Shown piece by piece: positions 45,774 to 54,381 of a DNA stretch of 64,000 bases (positions are counted from its first letter, which is position 1; each line of letters begins with the position of its first letter). The stretch is from assembly GCF_014279975.1 (NCBI RefSeq), contig NZ_CP047936.1:2232001-2296000 (forward strand), written 5' to 3'. The translations under genes and the position numbers were made by a program. A model generated the notes under the pieces. That model had not been told where the DNA came from, did no database searches, and saw only the letters and a list, made by a program, of their open reading frames with translations. Origin of the DNA: Synechococcus sp. BIOS-U3-1. Lineage in GTDB: Bacteria; Cyanobacteriota; Cyanobacteriia; PCC-6307; Cyanobiaceae.

Positions 45774-46721
45774 GTGGTTAACGCCAGTCTTAATTGGGCC
45801 AGCATCGTTGGCATCGTGCTGGCCGTTGGCGGCGCAATGCTGTACTTCATGCGCAGTTTCAAGCCTGCGCTGGCCCGCGATTACGACGTTTTTTTTGCAG
45901 CCATCGGCCTGCTTTGTGGCGGAATTCTCTTCTTCCAAGGATGGAGACTCGACCCGATCCTCCAGTTCGGGCAGTTTCTGTTGGCGGGTACAACCGTGTT
46001 TTTCGCCTACGAAAGCGTTCGCCTGCGGGGGGTCTCGGCAGAGCAAGCGCGTCGCTCGGCCTACTTCGATGACGAACCGCCCCTCAAGGGACAAGCCCCC
46101 GGGATGCGCGGCGGATACGACGACTCCTACGAAAGCTTCGACGAACCTCAGCCGCTGAGACGCCGCTTTGCAGGCCAAGAATTCGACCGTAGTGAAGGCC
46201 AAGAGGATGACTTTTACCGCCCTCGCCGAAATTCCAGAGCAGCGATTCCCGAGCAAGCCGCCAGTCGACGACGCGGTCGCCCTGAAGAACCCGCGAGCTG
46301 GAGGCAGGGCAGTGAGCAAGATCGCCGCATGGCCCGCTTCGGCAATCGAGACGACGAGCGTCAAGGATCCGGTCCCAGCTTCGGTGACCGCCGCAATCAA
46401 CGAGACGATCAGCGACGCGGCAGTCGGCCCAGCGCCGCATCTGCCCGAGCGGGAGTCCCTTCAACGACATCCCCTCGTTCATCCGCAGATTCACAGGGTC
46501 CGGTGTCCCGCTCTCCTTTTATCAATCGCTCAGCAACGTCAACACCACCAGGAGTTCCCCAGGGAACACCATTCCGCCAGCCTGCTGAAGATGCTGCCTA
46601 CAGCCCCAGCCGGCGTCAACCAAGCCAAGAGTCGTCAACCACTACCCGTTCCCAAGATCCAGGACGAACCCCTCCCCGCAGCTCGCGGCCACGGGACAAC
46701 AGCTCTCGCTTCGACGACTGA
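45774..46721 (+). CDS. ycf66: Ycf66-family protein, 315 aa
   Basis: Conserved cyanobacterial and plastid protein of unknown function. The N-terminal third is membrane-bound: NWASIVGIVLAVGGAMLYFM (residues ~6-25), DVFFAAIGLLCGGILFFQGW and LQFGQFLLAGTTVFFAYESV. The C-terminal ~200 residues are charged and disordered (arginine-, proline- and serine-rich). Start GTG 45774. Follows psbX. Its stop overlaps the upstream part of the next lipoprotein gene's coding frame. Confidence 0.92.
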   Translation: MVNASLNWASIVGIVLAVGGAMLYFMRSFKPALARDYDVFFAAIGLLCGGILFFQGWRLDPILQFGQFLLAGTTVFFAYESVRLRGVSAEQARRSAYFDDEPPLKGQAPGMRGGYDDSYESFDEPQPLRRRFAGQEFDRSEGQEDDFYRPRRNSRAAIPEQAASRRRGRPEEPASWRQGSEQDRRMARFGNRDDERQGSGPSFGDRRNQRDDQRRGSRPSAASARAGVPSTTSPRSSADSQGPVSRSPFINRSATSTPPGVPQGTPFRQPAEDAAYSPSRRQPSQESSTTTRSQDPGRTPPRSSRPRDNSSRFDD

Positions 46722-46756
46722 TCCACTTCCCTGCGCTGCTACTGCTGATTGGCCTA

Positions 46757-47248
46757 TTGATGGCCGGGTGTAGCGGCAGAACTCAACGGGCTCCAGGCTC
46801 CCTTCTGCCTGAGCAGCAGCAGGAGCCAGCCCTCAGTGGAGACGGCAGCAAGCTGGCTGTGATTGTTGACCAGCGCGGCAGACCCACCGTGCAATTGAAA
46901 GACCTTCGTGGAGGCGGACGTTTGCAGCTGCGCCATCTGAACGGTCAACAGCCCCACAGCTCTCCTTCGCTGAGCTGGAATGGTCGTTATCTGGCTGTGA
47001 TCATTCAGCGCGGTAATCGTCGGCTTGTTCTGATCGAAGATCGAGTCAATGGCCGAGCCCATCCGCTTCGCCTCCCCTCAGGTCGTTACCCCGTTCGCCT
47101 GAGCCTTGCACCGGATGGGTGTCAGCTGGCCGTGCAGACAGCCGAACGAGGGCGTTGGCAGGTGGAACTGCTTGATCTAAGCGGCCTACTCGAACCCGAT
47201 CGAGGCGGCGGACTGCGCCGTTCAAACCCGGCGGAACCTCAGCCATGA
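46757..47248 (+). CDS. TolB-like lipoprotein 1, about 163 aa plus N-terminal extension
   Basis: The frame contains beta-propeller-like segments: ALSGDGSKLAVIVDQRGRPT, SPSLSWNGRYLAVIIQRGNR, RLSLAPDGCQLAVQTAERGR, the TolB-type blade pattern. The lipobox LLMAGC lies at the start, but TTG 46757/ATG 46760 alone leaves almost no signal peptide. The same frame is open upstream (CTG 46718 onward: LIHFPALLLLIGLLMAGC), overlapping the ycf66 stop, so translation likely begins there on a non-ATG codon. Its stop overlaps the start of the next gene as ATGA. Confidence 0.72.
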   Translation: MMAGCSGRTQRAPGSLLPEQQQEPALSGDGSKLAVIVDQRGRPTVQLKDLRGGGRLQLRHLNGQQPHSSPSLSWNGRYLAVIIQRGNRRLVLIEDRVNGRAHPLRLPSGRYPVRLSLAPDGCQLAVQTAERGRWQVELLDLSGLLEPDRGGGLRRSNPAEPQP

Positions 47249-47733
47249 CACCTCAATGGCCACAATTGACTGCGCTGCTGCTTGGGCTCTGCCTAATCGG
47301 CTGTGGTCCATCTGGCCTTCGCCCTGAGCGGGGCATCAGCAGTGCCTTACAACGCAGTTCCGACAGCAGGCGATGGCCGTCCATGGGCAACCGCTGGTTG
47401 GCGTCGATCGCCAGTCGAAACGGTCGGGAACGCGTCGAGCTTGTAGATCTACGCAATAGTCAGCCGGTGCCGTTACCTGGAATCAACCAGGCAGATGCGC
47501 AGCCGATCAGTGTCAGCGTCAGCGCTGATGGCAATCGCATTGCCCTGGTCCGCAGCCGTGAAGGACGCACGGAACTGATGCTCTATCGCCGTGGTGTTGG
47601 ACTCCTGCAACGCTTACCCGTGGAACCGGCCGGAGTTCCCAGGGAGGTCAGCCTGGATGGATCAGGACGTCTCCTCGCTGTACAGGTGAGCCGCCAGGGG
47701 CGATGGGAGGTGGATCTGATCCGTCTTCCTTGA
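47245..47733 (+). CDS. TolB-like lipoprotein 2, 162 aa
   Basis: ATG 47245 overlaps the preceding stop. A lipoprotein signal (QLTALLLGLCLIGC) precedes short beta-propeller blades: GNRWLASIASRNGRERVELV, ISVSVSADGNRIALVRSREG, VSLDGSGRLLAVQVSRQGRW. The blade unit (xSxDGxxLAVxxxRxGRWxVELxxL) is the same as in the gene before it, so the two are paralogues and each has only 2-3 blades, far fewer than a complete propeller. They may assemble with each other. Confidence 0.78.
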   Translation: MTPQWPQLTALLLGLCLIGCGPSGLRPERGISSALQRSSDSRRWPSMGNRWLASIASRNGRERVELVDLRNSQPVPLPGINQADAQPISVSVSADGNRIALVRSREGRTELMLYRRGVGLLQRLPVEPAGVPREVSLDGSGRLLAVQVSRQGRWEVDLIRLP

Positions 47734-47747
47734 TCAGCATTTGCCGT

Positions 47748-47957
47748 TCAGGGCACCAGACCAGCCCAGTGCAGGAAAGTGTCGTGGCTCAGCGCCTCCA
47801 CAAGCAACACCGAAACAAATCCGATCATGGCGAAACGACCATTGACGCGCTCCGCATAGCCGCTCCAGCCGAACGCAGGAACATCACTTGTCGTTGCGGA
47901 AGGTGTTTGGTCGGCAAGAGCCTCAGGCGGATTCGCTGAGTCGGTCTCGGAAGTCAT
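47748..47957 (-). CDS. High-light-inducible chlorophyll-binding protein, 69 aa
   Basis: Single-helix Lhc-like protein that protects photosystems. The chlorophyll-binding motif ERVNGRFAMIGF lies at residues ~36-47, with the helix FVSVLLVEALS following. The N-terminus is Ser/Thr/Pro-rich and disordered. Start ATG 47957. The gene is only 6 bp from the ABC transporter gene and probably shares its transcript, on the minus strand downstream of it. It is intact, unlike the hli relic at 17303. Confidence 0.93.
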   Translation of the reverse strand: MTSETDSANPPEALADQTPSATTSDVPAFGWSGYAERVNGRFAMIGFVSVLLVEALSHDTFLHWAGLVP

Positions 47958-47963
47958 CGGGGA

Positions 47964-50255
47964 TCAGACGCGGCCGAATTCATAGCCTGCCGCGGGGAGC
48001 AGACGCCATCCTCCCTTGCCATCAAGTTCGAGCACCGTGTCGTGGTACTCACGAAGGGTTGGCCTGTGACCGACACTCACGACCGACATCTCCCTCTCCA
48101 CCAACAGTTGGTAGAGATAGCGCTCGGTTCCCACATCCAGAGCGCTGGTGGCCTCATCCAGCACAACGACTTTGGGGGCGTTAAGCAACAAACGAGCAAA
48201 CGCCAACCTTTGCTGCTCGCCCAAAGAAAGCAACCTCGGCCAGTCCTGCTTCACATCAAAAGATGGATAACGATCGAGCACCGACTGAAGCTGGACTTTC
48301 TTGAGCACGGCCTGCAGGTGCTCATCGCTGAAGCGATCGCAATCAAGCGGGTAGCAGAGCTGCTCTCGCAGCGATCCCAGGGTCATATATGGACGCTGGG
48401 GAATGAACAGCAGATCTCCCACTACCGGGGTGGACACCTGACCGGTAGGGGATGCCCAGAGGCCGCTGATCACCCGCAGCAAAGATGTCTTGCCACAACC
48501 GGACGGTCCCACCACAAGCAGGCGCTGACCGCTTGAAATGCTCAGATTCAAATCTTTGGTCAGAAGGCGATCAGCGAAGGGAGTCTTCACCGCAGCGCCT
48601 TTGAGCACAATCGAATTGGCTGGGGTGACCTCTGAAAAGAAATCGCGGTATTCCTCGCGATCAACATGAGAAATATTGGATTGGAATCCTTCAAGCCGAC
48701 CAACGGAAGCGGAGAAACGTGCAAGAGACTCGATGTTGTAAACGATGAAAAACAACGAACCTTCAACCAAGTTGTAAGCGACATTCGCTTGAGCGAAACT
48801 TCCGTAATCCATTTCGCCGGCAAGTATGGGCGAAATTAAAATCAGATAGGGTATAAAATTACTCGCGTAAATACCTGATCTCTGCAACATTCGTAGCAAA
48901 GATTCCCATATAATCAGGAGATCAAAATTCTTAATAACTGTTCCCAAACGTCGCCTGACCTCTCTCGACTCTTCAGGCTCTCCTGAATAGAAGGCAATCG
49001 ATTCAGCATTGTTTCGGACATGCACCAAGCCGTATCGGAAATCAGCCTCGTAACGCAATTGACTTGAATTAATAGCCACGAGCTTGCGGCCAGCAAAAAT
49101 CATCACAGTAGAGATGATTAATGCATATCCCAAGAGAGCTAAAGTGAGCTCGCCGCTTATACTCCAGAGAATTGCAATATTGAGCGAAAAACTCAGGATT
49201 GAATCGAAAATATCAAGCGTAAACTTAAGAGCCTCTTTGGTGAAATCTTTGGTGTCATCAGCCATTCGCTGATCGGGATTATCAACATCACCACCCGAAC
49301 CTTCATTGGGATTCAGAATGTAATAAGCCCGGTCTTTGAGATAGTCAGAAATCAAGCTTTTAGTCAGCCAGTCTCTCCACACCAGACTCAGCTTGGCAGT
49401 TAAATAATACTGCAGCGTGCGAATTGGCAGGGCTGCCATGAAGCAGATTCCATAGACCCAAAGATTGCGATAACTGGCTTCTGGATTGCGTTCAATCAGC
49501 GCATTAGTTAAATCACGGGCAATAAAGGTGATCCCAGCATTAATTCCGTTAACGGACAGCAGCATCAGGATGATGACACCGAGCATCAGCCAAGGAATCC
49601 AGCGTCGCTGCCGCAGACGCGAACGGAAAGTAATGAAACAGCCGAGTCCGAATGCAAACAGTAAAAGAATGAACTGGCCCCAGCAGAGCAAACCAAACCC
49701 AAGGCTGTTCATCCAGGGTGAAAGGTCCTGGATCGAGCTTGACCACATCTGATTGAAGGGATCAATCAACCAAGAGAGCGACGCTATGGCAGCAGTCCGA
49801 CCCATCAATCCCAGCGAATAGAACACGCCTTGGACGTACCAGAACGCCAGGATTCCCAATGCCAAAACAATGCTGGGGAAATACAACCAGGCCTTGACTG
49901 GAAACCCTCGACCAACCCGCTCCACAGCAATCACAGCAATCACCGCCGCGGCCGGGAAAATAAGAATGGTGAGCTGCCCCCACGACAGCATCTCGATGAT
50001 CGGCCGTGTCCAGAGCGATGTGATCGCCCCCTGAACACCGCCTAGATATTGGGCAGTGACCTGAGGCCAGATGGCACCCAGAAAAGCCATCAGGCCAGAA
50101 ACGAGACCGAGAACCGTTGCAGCAACACAGAACAGCAGAGACAGCAGCAGCAGCGCAAACTGCCAGGCATTGCTCTCGGTGTAAGGCAGAAAATAAGGCT
50201 GAGAAAGTCTGCGCAGCCTCGTCAGCTGGGCCCGAAACGACTGCAGGGACGCCAT
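47964..50255 (-). CDS. ABC transporter, SbmA/BacA- or ABCD-like fused permease-ATPase, about 763 aa
   Basis: Six or more membrane helices occupy residues ~30-300, then a regulatory linker and a C-terminal ATP-binding domain: Walker A GPSGCGKTSLL, signature LSLGEQQRLAFAR, Walker B VVLDEATSAL, and the His switch VSVGHRP. The N-terminal layout (VDFMASLQSFRAQLTRLRRL) and a helical permease with the ATPase in one chain match the peptide/vitamin B12 uptake group (SbmA/BacA with an ATPase; YddA). The substrate is unknown. Start ATG 50255 is likely; the longer frame starts at 50267. The Hli gene follows. Confidence 0.85.
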   Translation of the reverse strand: MASLQSFRAQLTRLRRLSQPYFLPYTESNAWQFALLLLSLLFCVAATVLGLVSGLMAFLGAIWPQVTAQYLGGVQGAITSLWTRPIIEMLSWGQLTILIFPAAAVIAVIAVERVGRGFPVKAWLYFPSIVLALGILAFWYVQGVFYSLGLMGRTAAIASLSWLIDPFNQMWSSSIQDLSPWMNSLGFGLLCWGQFILLLFAFGLGCFITFRSRLRQRRWIPWLMLGVIILMLLSVNGINAGITFIARDLTNALIERNPEASYRNLWVYGICFMAALPIRTLQYYLTAKLSLVWRDWLTKSLISDYLKDRAYYILNPNEGSGGDVDNPDQRMADDTKDFTKEALKFTLDIFDSILSFSLNIAILWSISGELTLALLGYALIISTVMIFAGRKLVAINSSQLRYEADFRYGLVHVRNNAESIAFYSGEPEESREVRRRLGTVIKNFDLLIIWESLLRMLQRSGIYASNFIPYLILISPILAGEMDYGSFAQANVAYNLVEGSLFFIVYNIESLARFSASVGRLEGFQSNISHVDREEYRDFFSEVTPANSIVLKGAAVKTPFADRLLTKDLNLSISSGQRLLVVGPSGCGKTSLLRVISGLWASPTGQVSTPVVGDLLFIPQRPYMTLGSLREQLCYPLDCDRFSDEHLQAVLKKVQLQSVLDRYPSFDVKQDWPRLLSLGEQQRLAFARLLLNAPKVVVLDEATSALDVGTERYLYQLLVEREMSVVSVGHRPTLREYHDTVLELDGKGGWRLLPAAGYEFGRV

Positions 50256-50324
50256 GAAATCAACCACCTCTGTGCATTCTGGCGAGAGGTTGCTTTGGGC
50301 GGCTGTTCAGCTTTCAGCTATTGA

Positions 50325-50732
<408 letters not shown>

Positions 50733-50743
50733 TCATCATTCCA

Positions 50744-52294
50744 ATGCTGGCACGCTGCCTGAGTGCATCCCTGCTCGGATTCGACGCCATCCCTGTAACC
50801 GTCGAGGTTGATCTCGCTCCAGGATTGCCAGGCCTGCAGCTGGTGGGCTTGCCAGATACCGCCATCCAGGAATCGCGCGAACGCGTGAGGGCCGCGCTAC
50901 GCAACAGCGGGTTTCGCGGCCCGCTCGTGCGGGTGGTGGTGAACCTGGCACCTGCAGACCTGCGCAAGGAAGGTCCCGCCTTCGACCTCCCTATCGCACT
51001 CGCCTTACTGGTGGCGAGTGGACAGCTCGATGCGCCTGTTCTCAGCGGGCTCTGGTGTGCCGGGGAACTGGGACTGGATGGCAGCATCCGACCCTGCCGC
51101 GGCATCCTGGCCATCGCCTGCCAGGCCGCGCAGCAAGAGGCCCGAGCCCTTGCCGTATCGGCAGATGATGCAGCCGAGGCCTCCCTGGCATCCGGACTGT
51201 TGGTCCACAGCGCCGCAACGCTTAGAGAGCTTGTGGAGCGTCTTCGCAATGGCCAATCTGGAGCGCCTCAACGCTGCAGGCCGTTGGGGGAGGACGCTAT
51301 TGAGCAGGCCGCTCCAGCAGCTCAAGCAACCAACAGCCTTCTAAGCCTTCCTGGACAGGATCTTGCCCGTCAGGGACTCGCGATCGCTGCTGCCGGCGGC
51401 CACCACCTGCTGTTGGTAGGTCCACCTGGATGCGGCAAAACAGTTTTGGCCCATCAGTTGCCATCACTGCTTCCTCCTCTGAACAGGGAGGAAGCCCTGG
51501 AAATCACCCGCCTGCATTCGATTGCCGGACTCATCCGTGGGAAAGGGCAGCTCATCCGGCAACGACCCTTTCGAAGCCCACACCACAGCACAACAGCAGC
51601 CGCATTGCTTGGAGGGGGTGCCAATCCCCGACCGGGAGAACTCAGCCTCGCCCACGGTGGAGTGCTGTTTCTGGATGAACTCACCGAATTCCCTAGATCG
51701 GTGCTCGACCAGCTCCGCCAGCCCCTCGAGGAGGGCGTGATCTCGTTAAACAGGGCAAAAATCAGCTGCCGCTTCCCGACCCGGGTGACCCTGGTCGCGG
51801 CCGCCAATCCCTGCGCATGTGGTTGGGCAGGCGATCGTCGCTGCATCTGCAGTGAGCTAAAACGACGGCGTTACTGGGGACGGCTTTCAGGACCGCTGCT
51901 CGACCGGCTGGATCTTCAGTTAAAGCTTGAACCAGCAGAGCCCGATAGTTTGCGGCGAAGCATGGCTGAAGAGTCCCATCGACAGGATCCGACATTCAGC
52001 GCTGCCACAATCAATTGCGCCAGGGTGCGGATGCGACAGCGCAATCCTGATGGACTGACCAACCGGGAACTCAGCGCAGAGGGCTTACAGCGTCATGGAC
52101 GATTCAAGGCAGAAACCATCAGCCATTGGGAGGATGTCCTCCGCGCGCGACGTTTGAGCATGCGCAGCGGACTGCGTCTATTGCGGGTCGCCAAAACAGT
52201 GGCCGACCTACGCACCAGTGACCAAGTAACCATGGAGCACCTCGCTTCTGCACTTTGTTTCAGAAGCTTCGATGTAGCTGAGCCATGGAGCTGA
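50744..52294 (+). CDS. ComM/YifB-type Mg-chelatase-like AAA ATPase, 516 aa
   Basis: The N-terminal part has the ChlI/Lon-protease-like substrate domain: LDAIPVTVEVDLAPGLPGLQ, GELGLDGSIRPCRGILAIAC. The AAA part has Walker A GPPGCGKT (residues ~243), Walker B GGVLFLDELTEFPRSVLDQL, and the C-terminal arginine finger region. ComM acts in natural transformation as a branch-migration helicase in other bacteria; marine Synechococcus carry it too. Start ATG 50744; an upstream ATG (50696) is rejected as it adds an unlike extension. Confidence 0.92.
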   Translation: MLARCLSASLLGFDAIPVTVEVDLAPGLPGLQLVGLPDTAIQESRERVRAALRNSGFRGPLVRVVVNLAPADLRKEGPAFDLPIALALLVASGQLDAPVLSGLWCAGELGLDGSIRPCRGILAIACQAAQQEARALAVSADDAAEASLASGLLVHSAATLRELVERLRNGQSGAPQRCRPLGEDAIEQAAPAAQATNSLLSLPGQDLARQGLAIAAAGGHHLLLVGPPGCGKTVLAHQLPSLLPPLNREEALEITRLHSIAGLIRGKGQLIRQRPFRSPHHSTTAAALLGGGANPRPGELSLAHGGVLFLDELTEFPRSVLDQLRQPLEEGVISLNRAKISCRFPTRVTLVAAANPCACGWAGDRRCICSELKRRRYWGRLSGPLLDRLDLQLKLEPAEPDSLRRSMAEESHRQDPTFSAATINCARVRMRQRNPDGLTNRELSAEGLQRHGRFKAETISHWEDVLRARRLSMRSGLRLLRVAKTVADLRTSDQVTMEHLASALCFRSFDVAEPWS

Positions 52295-52303
52295 CCAGAG
52301 CCC

Positions 52304-52402
52304 ATACAACATCAGGAACAGCCCTTCATCGAGCTGACCTGGGATCATCCCGATAAGGCTGAGGACCGATGGCCGGAGGAATGGTCATCTTCTCCTCTCT
52401 GA
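52304..52402 (+). other. Open, protein-like frame without a start codon
   Basis: The frame after the YifB stop reads PIQHQEQPFIELTWDHPDKA, then EDRWPEEWSSSPL and a stop. Its composition is strongly protein-like, but no ATG, GTG or TTG begins it; ATA at 52304 is the only candidate. It could be a lost-start small gene. Confidence 0.3.
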
Positions 52403-52618
52403 GATTTCCCATCGCATGGGATAGGGATTCCGCCATCCAGGAGCAGAATGCATTGATTGAGCGACCCATGGTGTTGACTCCTCATCTCTGCCTTTAGTTT
52501 CGACAGGACAGAGCAGGAAGCCAACAGGCCGAAATACTGGTTTTCGGAACCTTCCCTAGATCGAAAACTGCATCAAACAGCTGATCGAACGTACAACAAC
52601 TCAACGAGAGAAGCTGAT
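52403..52618. other. Intergenic between the YifB frame and rpsU
   Basis: About 215 bp; no frame or RNA hairpin is convincing. Confidence 0.4.
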
Positions 52619-52789
52619 TCAGCGACGACGACGACGCTGCTGTGCTTTGCGCTTGTACTTCTCGATCGGTGTTTCGTGATGACGCAGACGCTTGAGGTCA
52701 GCGAAGATTCCAGCCTTGGAGACCTGACGCTTGAAACGACGCAACGCCGATTCGATACCTTCGTTTTCGCCGACCGTGACCTGAGTCAT
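52619..52789 (-). CDS. rpsU: 30S ribosomal protein bS21, 56 aa
   Basis: ATG 52789 to TGA 52619. [40 protein letters not shown] and [17 protein letters not shown]-type basic C-terminus are diagnostic of bS21, the small late-assembly ribosomal protein. Length fits cyanobacterial bS21. It is monocistronic here. A highly basic tail is expected. Confidence 0.97.
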   Translation of the reverse strand: MTQVTVGENEGIESALRRFKRQVSKAGIFADLKRLRHHETPIEKYKRKAQQRRRRR

Positions 52790-52833
52790 TCAAAAAGCAA
52801 GAGATTTCCAGCGCTCTAACTTAGCAAGTGACC

Positions 52834-53451
52834 TCAAGGGGCCTTTTCAGTTTCGTCGGTGACAGCCGTCTCAGCTGCACTGCCTGAATCGGACTGCACA
52901 CCATCGCGATACACGTAGAGATGTCCAAGAGTGCGCTTTCCGTATTGACGGCGCATTAGCCGCCAGCCGGGCTCAAGCTGCAGTTGCACGAAACGGTTGC
53001 CGAAGCCTCCTGACCGAGCCACCAAAAAAGTTGGTTCCGATGGATTGCGCGTGGGCACAGCCATCAACTGCACGTCGTTTGATGACTTGATCACTGAGAG
53101 GCGATAACGCGTTCCCAGGTCGTCACCGCCGATGCGCAGCGAATAACCATTGCCGTCGATGTAGCGATTACAGATACCCGTGAAATCAAAGGTTGCCAGC
53201 AACGGATCAACCACTGCAGGAGCACTGCCACTCACCGAATAGCAGGGGCGGGCACTCGTGCGTTGCTCGTAGATATTCAGCTGGGATCGTTCGCCAGAAC
53301 CGATCGGAGCCGAGACCAGAACGAACTTGGTTTCATCCACCTCAGCGGTGGTGAACAGGGAGCCCTGAGCACGCACTGAGGACATCAGTCCTGTGACGAC
53401 AGTGGCACCGAAAACCGAGAGAGCGGCAGCGGCGATCCGGAAACGGGCCAT
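52834..53451 (-). CDS. DUF3747 secreted protein, 205 aa
   Basis: Signal peptide MARFRIAAAALSVFGATVVT (cleavage near VRA-QG). The DUF3747 domain covers the rest: FVLVSAPIGSGERSQLNIYE, ARPCYSVSGSAPAVVDPLLA, FDFTGICNRYIDGNGYSLRI, YRLSVIKSSNDVQLMAVPT and LEPGWRLMRRQYGKRTLGHL. Family members are cyanobacterial periplasmic/surface proteins; the conserved Cys pair (PCYS, GICN) is likely a disulphide. Function unknown. Start ATG 53451. Confidence 0.9.
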   Translation of the reverse strand: MARFRIAAAALSVFGATVVTGLMSSVRAQGSLFTTAEVDETKFVLVSAPIGSGERSQLNIYEQRTSARPCYSVSGSAPAVVDPLLATFDFTGICNRYIDGNGYSLRIGGDDLGTRYRLSVIKSSNDVQLMAVPTRNPSEPTFLVARSGGFGNRFVQLQLEPGWRLMRRQYGKRTLGHLYVYRDGVQSDSGSAAETAVTDETEKAP

Positions 53452-53508
53452 CGAAGCAGAAGAATGTTTCTGGATCGTAAAAGTGCCGAGGCTCTTCGGC
53501 TGCCTCGA

Positions 53509-53700
53509 TCAGGCCGGTTTGTTGAGCCGAATCGCAACTAGAAGTGACCCAACCGTGGCTGGGAGTGTCAGCCCGAGGATCCATCGGGTGACGGTGACAC
53601 CCAGATCAGGATCGCCATAAGCAAGTTCGAACACGCTTCCTGTGGCCGCAATACCGAGCACACACGCAAGGGCCAGGAACAGACCGGAGAGGGGTTTCAT
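53509..53700 (-). CDS. Small two-helix membrane protein, 63 aa
   Basis: From ATG 53700 (MKPLSGLFLALACVLGIAAT) there are two hydrophobic helices, GLFLALACVLGIAATGSVFE and ILGLTLPATVGSLLVAIRL, and the end NKPA. The upstream in-frame ATG (53748) overlaps def and is less likely. The function is unknown; similar short proteins are widespread in Synechococcus. Confidence 0.65.
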   Translation of the reverse strand: MKPLSGLFLALACVLGIAATGSVFELAYGDPDLGVTVTRWILGLTLPATVGSLLVAIRLNKPA

Positions 53701-53710
53701 CGGCATGGGA

Positions 53711-54316
53711 TCAGGGGATGGAACGCACGTCAGAAGACTGGAAGCCATGGTCCTTCAGCTCTTTGCTGAGCTCACTGGCGTCGGTCACCCGATCGACGAA
53801 CAGCACACCGGTGAGGTGATCCATTTCATGCTGAATGCAGCGAGCCATCAGGCCATCGGCCTTCATCGTGCGCGGACGACCCATCTCGTCGCGGAAACCG
53901 ACCTGCACGGCACTGGGTCTCACCACATTGAGATAAACACCAGGAATGCTCAGGCAGCCCTCCTCATAAGTGTCGAGACTTGCACTAGCCGAAACGATCT
54001 CAGGATTGATCAGCACTAGTGGCGGAGTGGTGGCATTCTCCGGATCAAGATCAATCACCAGCAGCTGCTGGTGAATTCCAACCTGAGGAGCAGCCAGGCC
54101 AATTCCCCGGGCGGTGTACATGCTGCGCAGCATGTCGCGAACTAAATCCCTCACCGACTCATCAACCTTGCCGATTCGCCGAGCATCAACCCGCAAGACC
54201 TCATCACCCATAGTGTGGATTTGAAGAGGAGGCGTGTCCAAGACCTTCTTGGGCACTGCCACCGCGGAGCTGGTCTTCTCTGCAGAACGCGCCAACTGGG
54301 CGAAGCTCCTAGCCAA
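53711..54316 (-). CDS. def: Peptide deformylase, 201 aa
   Basis: Removes the N-formyl group from nascent proteins. All three metal-site motifs are present: GIGLAAPQVG (residues ~81-90), EGCLSIPG (~128-135), QHEMDHLTGVLF (~169-180). The Cys of EGCLS and two His of HEMDH bind Fe/Zn. Start ATG 54316. Convergent with nothing; divergent from the peptidase gene, with 65 bp between. Essential housekeeping gene. Confidence 0.96.
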   Translation of the reverse strand: MARSFAQLARSAEKTSSAVAVPKKVLDTPPLQIHTMGDEVLRVDARRIGKVDESVRDLVRDMLRSMYTARGIGLAAPQVGIHQQLLVIDLDPENATTPPLVLINPEIVSASASLDTYEEGCLSIPGVYLNVVRPSAVQVGFRDEMGRPRTMKADGLMARCIQHEMDHLTGVLFVDRVTDASELSKELKDHGFQSSDVRSIP

Positions 54317-54381
54317 GGTCTCAAACTCCGTCCGATCTGTGCTGATCTTAGGCAGTCCCCTCTGAGCATCGGATCGCAGTC

